Positions 6,693 to 9,508 of a DNA stretch of 9,508 bases are shown here, piece by piece; the first letter of the stretch is position 1, and each line of letters opens with the position of its first letter. The position numbers and the translations under genes were made by a program. The stretch is taken from assembly GCA_000437675.1 (NCBI GenBank), contig FR901644.1:1-9508 (forward strand), read 5' to 3'. The notes below the pieces were generated by a model that was not told the origin of the DNA, did not search any database, and saw only the letters and a list, made by a program, of their open reading frames with translations. This DNA is from Prevotella sp. CAG:891 (lineage in GTDB: Bacteria; Bacteroidota; Bacteroidia; Bacteroidales; Bacteroidaceae).

Positions 6693-7142
6693 CATCTCTA
6701 TGCAAAGTTTCAAGCTTTGGCAGAAGATGCAAGATCACCACAAAAGACGACGGATTTTGGCATTTCTTACGTAGAAACAATATCTGTTCCGGACTTTGAA
6801 AAAAAGAATGCGACAAACATTGTATTTGCTATGTCAAAGCCTTACTCTTGGGAAGAGATTCCTGCAGATAACCCAGAGCAGAGAATAGAACGTTCAATTC
6901 CTGCCCATCTATATGCTTATTTCGAATTAGATGGCAAAAAGATATTAGCTACTATGCATAAAAGTATCCGTGATTTATGCACAAACCAAAATAAATCCGA
7001 GTTAGCTATTTCGTCTTGTCGAGACAGGCGAGATAAACCGTTTTGGCTGATACACCGCATCGACAAAGTCACAGTGCCCCCTCCAAAGCCTGTGGACATT
7101 GACGAGTTAAACATGGAGTTAGATTCACTTCTAAGTTTATGA
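6693..7142 (+). CDS. In-frame C-terminal extension of the retron RT, downstream of the amber codon
   Basis: Immediately after the TAG, the RT frame stays open for 149 codons to a TGA at 7140-7142. The first residues (HLYAKFQALAED) read as a continuation of the RT thumb, so the ancestral product was probably a single ~500-residue protein. No good start lies near the junction: TTG at 6717 is the first candidate and the next ATG is deep inside (6831, MSKPYSWEE). The extension is compact and partly beta (HLYAYFELDGKKILATMHK, PFWLIHRIDKVTVPPP), ends acidic (DIDELNMELDSLL), and belongs to no family I recognise. Retron RTs with fused C-terminal domains are known. Expression could come from readthrough, suppression or weak re-initiation, or the domain may be lost in this allele. 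Confidence 0.6.
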   Translation, partial: HLYAKFQALAEDARSPQKTTDFGISYVETISVPDFEKKNATNIVFAMSKPYSWEEIPADNPEQRIERSIPAHLYAYFELDGKKILATMHKSIRDLCTNQNKSELAISSCRDRRDKPFWLIHRIDKVTVPPPKPVDIDELNMELDSLLSL

Positions 7143-7143
7143 T

Positions 7144-8040
7144 ATGGACGAGAAACTACTACCGACATTAAATAAGATAATTCAGCTCACAGAACAGAAT
7201 CCTGAGTTTGGCGCTGAGTTGCGAAAGAAGTTAGGAATGACCGCTATACCAATGGATATGTCCATTTCAGACGATAGATTATCTCAGATATACGAATATT
7301 GTATAGAAAAGATTGTTCATAAACAAGCTGAGGATTTCTACCTGAATTTTCCTCTGAGTTCTATCATCCCCACATTAATTGATGATTACTGTAGAATGGA
7401 GTATTTCAGGCGGAAAGATTCATTTGGAGATTTCTGTCTTGCCATGTATCAGCAGATAGAGTCTGTAACCAACAGAATTTGCAATTTACCACAACTCAAT
7501 GAAATTGCTGAAAAGCTATGGGGATACCCTGCATACATAAAAACTGGAGAAAATGCCAAAATTTCGATTGACAATCGTGCTGACAGTAAATTTACTATAG
7601 CAGATTTAGTCTTTGTGCAATATACAGATAAGTCTATGTCTGCTTTGCAGGCGTTATATGCTATGGACAAGATTAAGTCGGTTGTGTATTTTGTTGGCTA
7701 TGGAGCCATGATGAAATATTCTGACTATGAAAATTATGTCTCGTTTACCACAACGCTAAGAGAACTATATCAATGCAGAAACATGAACCATCGTGGAAAT
7801 GTTCTAAAACCATGGGAGGAGGAGATTATCAATAAAGTAAACACGTCAAAATCGATATACTATTTCAAATTTCTGGGAACTCTTACACAATACATTGAAG
7901 ACATAAAATCTGGCTGGAATAATCTACCGGCTCTATATGAATATGCCAAGTCGTTAGGTAAGAAACGTCCGACTTCCACCGGTCTTAAGGTGCTACGAAA
8001 AATTGAATTACCAAAAGATAATAAAAAAAGATTCAAATAA
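7144..8040 (+). CDS. Retron-associated protein of unknown function, candidate effector
   Basis: The 298-residue protein starts at ATG 7144, one base after the stop of the RT extension, so the two are almost certainly co-transcribed and translationally coupled. It looks mainly helical and soluble, with an N-terminal helix (MDEKLLPTLNKIIQLTEQNP) and a basic tail (LPKDNKKRFK). One patch, LYQCRNMNHRGN (R212, N213, H216), recalls the RN...H motif of HEPN ribonucleases, but its spacing is RxxxH and not the usual Rx4-6H, so this is only a hint. Position after a retron RT is where retron effectors sit. No signal peptide or transmembrane segment is evident. I do not recognise the family. Confidence 0.85.
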   Translation: MDEKLLPTLNKIIQLTEQNPEFGAELRKKLGMTAIPMDMSISDDRLSQIYEYCIEKIVHKQAEDFYLNFPLSSIIPTLIDDYCRMEYFRRKDSFGDFCLAMYQQIESVTNRICNLPQLNEIAEKLWGYPAYIKTGENAKISIDNRADSKFTIADLVFVQYTDKSMSALQALYAMDKIKSVVYFVGYGAMMKYSDYENYVSFTTTLRELYQCRNMNHRGNVLKPWEEEIINKVNTSKSIYYFKFLGTLTQYIEDIKSGWNNLPALYEYAKSLGKKRPTSTGLKVLRKIELPKDNKKRFK

Positions 8041-8076
8041 CACTTAAAGCAGATATTATGAAGCGTACCATTCTTA

Positions 8077-8094
8077 AGTAAGTGAGCAAAATTA
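8077..8094 (+). repeat. Left terminal inverted repeat of the IS630 element
   Basis: AGTAAGTGAGCAAAATTA pairs with the right end (reverse complement AGTAACTAATCAAAATTA) at 15 of 18 positions. It is preceded by the TA target site. Confidence 0.88.
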
Positions 8095-8136
8095 GTTTAC
8101 ATAAAATATTTATTGTCTTTTCCCGTTTTATATGCA

Positions 8137-9154
8137 ATGGGAAAGCCAAAAGTATTGAAGTTGACAGAGGCAGAACGCCTCGCACTCGAAAAAGGATTTC
8201 GCTTAGGCGAAAAGCACTGCTTCCGCATGCGTTGTCGTGCTGTGTTACTGAAAGCAGACGGACTGTCTTCTGCAGCAGCGGGCGTGCAAACGGAAATGAG
8301 CCACGTGAGCGTAAACGCTTGGGTAAAACGTTTCAAGTCCGAAGGAATCGACGGATTGAACACCCGTTCCGGCAGAGGTCGAAAACCTATCATGGACTGT
8401 TCGGACGAGGAAACTGTGCGTCGTGCAATAGAGCAAGACAGACAGAGCGTGAGCAAGGCAAGAGCGGCATGGGAGCAAGCCTCGGGCAAAAAGGCAAGCG
8501 ACTCAACATTCAAACGTTTTTTATCAGCATTGGCGCAAGATATAAGCGAATAAGAAAACGCCCAAGGGGAGTACCCTCGCCGCAACTCTATGAATACAAA
8601 GTCGAGAAGTTGCAAGAACTTGAAAGTCAAGCGTCTGAAGGACGTATTAGGCTCTATTATGCTGATGAGAGCCACACTTGTACTGAAAGATATGTCCCTT
8701 ACGGTTGGCAACTGCAAGGGGAGGATGTTTATGTCCCCTCCCAAAGGGTGGAACGACTCAATATCTTTGGAATGTGATAGACCGTGATAACCGTTACAAT
8801 GGATTCACCACATTCGAAAAGATGACGGCAGATAAAGTCCTCAGTTTCCTTGATGATTTTTCGTTCAACTTGGAAATGGACACTTTTGTTGTCCTTGACA
8901 ATGCTTCCGTGCATAGACACAAGAAGATCAAAGAACTTCGCCCAATATGGGAGCAAAGAGGTCTTTTTCTCTTTTTCTTGCCTCCATATTCGCCACAATT
9001 GAATATTGCGGAAACACTTTGGCGTATTCTTAAAGGAAAGTGGATAAGACCACAAGATTATATAACTACTGACATGCTTTTCTATACCACCAACAGAGCT
9101 TTGGCGGATATCGGAAAGGGGTTGCGTATAAACTTCCCTAAACATGTCGCTTAA
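8137..9154 (+). pseudogene. IS630-family transposase split over three frames
   Basis: The product starts at MGKPKVLKLTEAERLALEKG with an HTH region (SHVSVNAWVKRFKSEGIDGL) that would bind the terminal repeats. The first frame stops at 8551-8553. The next part (ARYKRIRKRPRGVP... YYADESH... PYGWQ) is in the -1 frame. A T TTT TTA heptamer in phase at 8517-8523 is a classic -1 slippery site and can explain this step as programmed frameshifting, known in some IS630 elements. A second -1 step near 8770 (LNIFGM then VIDRDNRYNGF) has no slippery motif and looks like a one-base deletion. The DDE residues are all present: D at 8664 (ADESH), D at 8897 (VLDNASVH), E at 9011 (NIAETLW). The TAA stop at 9152-9154 lies in the right terminal repeat. 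The joined protein would be about 338 residues, normal for the family. Overall probably inactive because of the second shift. Confidence 0.85.
8517..8523 (+). other. Candidate -1 ribosomal frameshift heptamer (T TTT TTA)
   Basis: The codons of frame 1 are CGT TTT TTA, so T_TTT_TTA fits X_XXY_YYZ exactly. Slippage by -1 here joins ...STFKRF to ISIGARYKRIRKR and removes the stop at 8551. Family knowledge supports this use; it is not demonstrated here. Confidence 0.55.
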
Positions 9155-9169
9155 TTTTGATTAGTTACT
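9152..9169 (-). repeat. Right terminal inverted repeat of the IS630 element
   Basis: TAATTTTGATTAGTTACT is the partner of the left end (15/18 matches), followed by the second TA copy at 9170-9171. It contains the transposase stop codon. Confidence 0.88.
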
Positions 9170-9229
9170 TATGATACCGACGGTGAACGCACGGTGAAGA
9201 CCTCCGGTGAGGGTGAACAGCTTATATAG
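9170..9229 (+). pseudogene. Rhs/YD-repeat-like fragment, interrupted by the IS630 element
   Basis: If the IS and one TA copy are removed, 8048-8076 joins 9172-9229 in one frame: SRYYEAYHS then YDTDGERTVKTSGEGEQLI, stop TAG at 9227-9229. YDxDGxRxxK is the core of the Rhs/YD repeat. Only 28 residues survive, with a stop (TAA 8045-8047) upstream, so it is a remnant. The four GGTGA copies at 9182, 9193, 9206 and 9212 come from the Gly-Glu-rich coding. The match is short, so the family call is tentative. Confidence 0.45.
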
Positions 9230-9248
9230 TTCAAAATGTCATCGTGTC

Positions 9249-9277
9249 AAAAAGGTCAAAATGTCATTGACCTTTTT
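9249..9277. terminator. Bidirectional hairpin terminator
   Basis: AAAAAGGTCAA (9249-9259) and TTGACCTTTTT (9267-9277) form an 11-bp stem with a 7-nt loop. The A/T ends give a T-run in either direction. It starts directly at the stop codon of the minus-strand gene (9278-9276), so it most likely ends that transcript and may also stop readthrough from the IS. TCAAAATGTCAT occurs twice (9231-9242 and 9256-9267), the second copy running through stem and loop. Confidence 0.7.
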
Positions 9278-9508
9278 AGATTTTGCAATAATGGCCATGA
9301 ACCTCTTTCCGGATGAATTCACGGGCACTTTCCCGCAGGAAACGCTTGATGGTGGATTCCGAAAGGCCAATCCGTTTGCCGATACCTACCGCTTCGGAGG
9401 TGGTAAACGAGGAAGGCAGGAGGGATAGCAGTTCGGTGTGTCGCTGGTCCAGCACCCCGACTTCCATTTCCTGCGCTATACGGCTCTCCATGGCACGGAA
9501 ATATTCCG
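9276..9508 (-). CDS. C-terminus of a DUF3987-like (primase/helicase-associated) protein, cut by the window edge
   Basis: The minus-strand frame is open from the window end to a TAA at 9278-9276 and gives 76 residues, starting EYFRAMESRIAQEME. The segment LLSLLPSSFTTSEAVGIGKR followed by IGLSESTIKRFLRE is a small winged-helix/HTH-like tail. From memory it resembles the C-terminus of DUF3987 proteins, common on Bacteroidales integrative and mobilizable elements and thought to act in replication. The catalytic part lies outside the window, so the call is tentative. Codon use is more GC-rich than in the retron block, hinting at a different origin. Confidence 0.5.
   Translation of the reverse strand, partial: EYFRAMESRIAQEMEVGVLDQRHTELLSLLPSSFTTSEAVGIGKRIGLSESTIKRFLRESAREFIRKEVHGHYCKI

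Larger units (their letters stand above)
8077..9169 (+). mobile_element. IS630-family insertion sequence, 1093 bp
   Basis: The element is bounded by imperfect inverted repeats and flanked by TA at 8075-8076 and 9170-9171, the TA target duplication of IS630/Tc1-mariner elements. Its single transposase gene fills the interior. It lies 36 bp after the retron operon and splits an Rhs-like reading frame that is restored on removing the element plus one TA. Its base composition is more GC-rich than the retron block. The terminal repeats are intact, but the transposase carries an extra frameshift, so it may move only with help in trans. Confidence 0.9.

Noticed and set aside
6700..6774. Short ATG-initiated ORF (MQSFKLWQKM...) after the amber codon
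   Set aside because: About 24 codons, out of frame with both neighbours and overlapping the RT extension; no sign of coding.
6690..7142. Genome-wide recoding of TAG to glutamine, as in some crAss-like phages
   Set aside because: The WYL gene (TAG 5139-5141) and the 48-residue ORF (TAG 5326-5328) appear to end normally at TAG, so general recoding is unlikely; a local event is preferred.
8082..8777. Separate long ORF starting at 8082 in the IS
   Set aside because: Its first ~145 codons are an Arg/Cys-rich shadow of the true transposase frame; only the later part is real coding after the -1 shift.
9180..9218. GGTGA(A) repeats as replication iterons
   Set aside because: Spacing is irregular (11, 13, 6 bp) and the repeats are explained by Gly-Glu codons of the Rhs-like frame.

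Overview
The window looks like an accessory region of a Bacteroidales chromosome or integrative element (Bacteroides, Prevotella or a relative). The visible signs are Bacteroidetes-type -7 boxes (TAnnTTTG), AT-rich genes without strong Shine-Dalgarno sequences, an ISAon1-like transposase remnant, a Bacteroidetes-type IS630 element, and the end of a DUF3987-like primase/helicase gene at the right edge. The species cannot be named from the sequence alone.

Layout. 1-159 is the C-terminal tail of an unrecognised gene. 160-540 has no convincing gene. 541-965 (minus) is a decayed, frameshifted ISAon1-family transposase N-terminal ORF. 1127-8040 is a compact plus-strand block: a 953-residue beta-propeller/WD40-like protein, an overlapping WYL-domain regulator, a 48-residue very acidic protein, a retron (structured msr-msd RNA, then a reverse transcriptase), a C-terminal extension in frame with the RT but separated from it by one amber codon, and a 298-residue protein of unknown function one base downstream. 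8077-9169 is an IS630-family element with 18-bp terminal repeats and a TA target duplication. It sits inside a short Rhs-like remnant. 9276-9508 (minus) is the C-terminus of a DUF3987-like protein, followed by a bidirectional hairpin terminator.

The main observation is that three promoters in the block carry the same 17-bp palindrome (ACGAAC-N5-GTTCGT, one base off in the second copy). In each, the palindrome starts exactly 27 bp upstream of a TAnnTTTG box. The sites lie before the beta-propeller/WYL operon, before the acidic small protein, and before the retron RNA. The 10 bp between palindrome and -7 box is not conserved, so these look like functional operators and not a simple duplication. 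The simplest reading is that the WYL protein binds all three, controls itself, and ties propeller, acidic protein and retron into one regulon, probably an anti-phage defence system with a retron at its core. That the propeller and acidic protein take part in retron function is inference.

The second notable point is the in-frame TAG at 6690-6692. The retron RT reading frame continues for 150 codons beyond it. Either this allele carries a nonsense mutation in a ~500-residue RT fusion, or the extension is made by readthrough or re-initiation.
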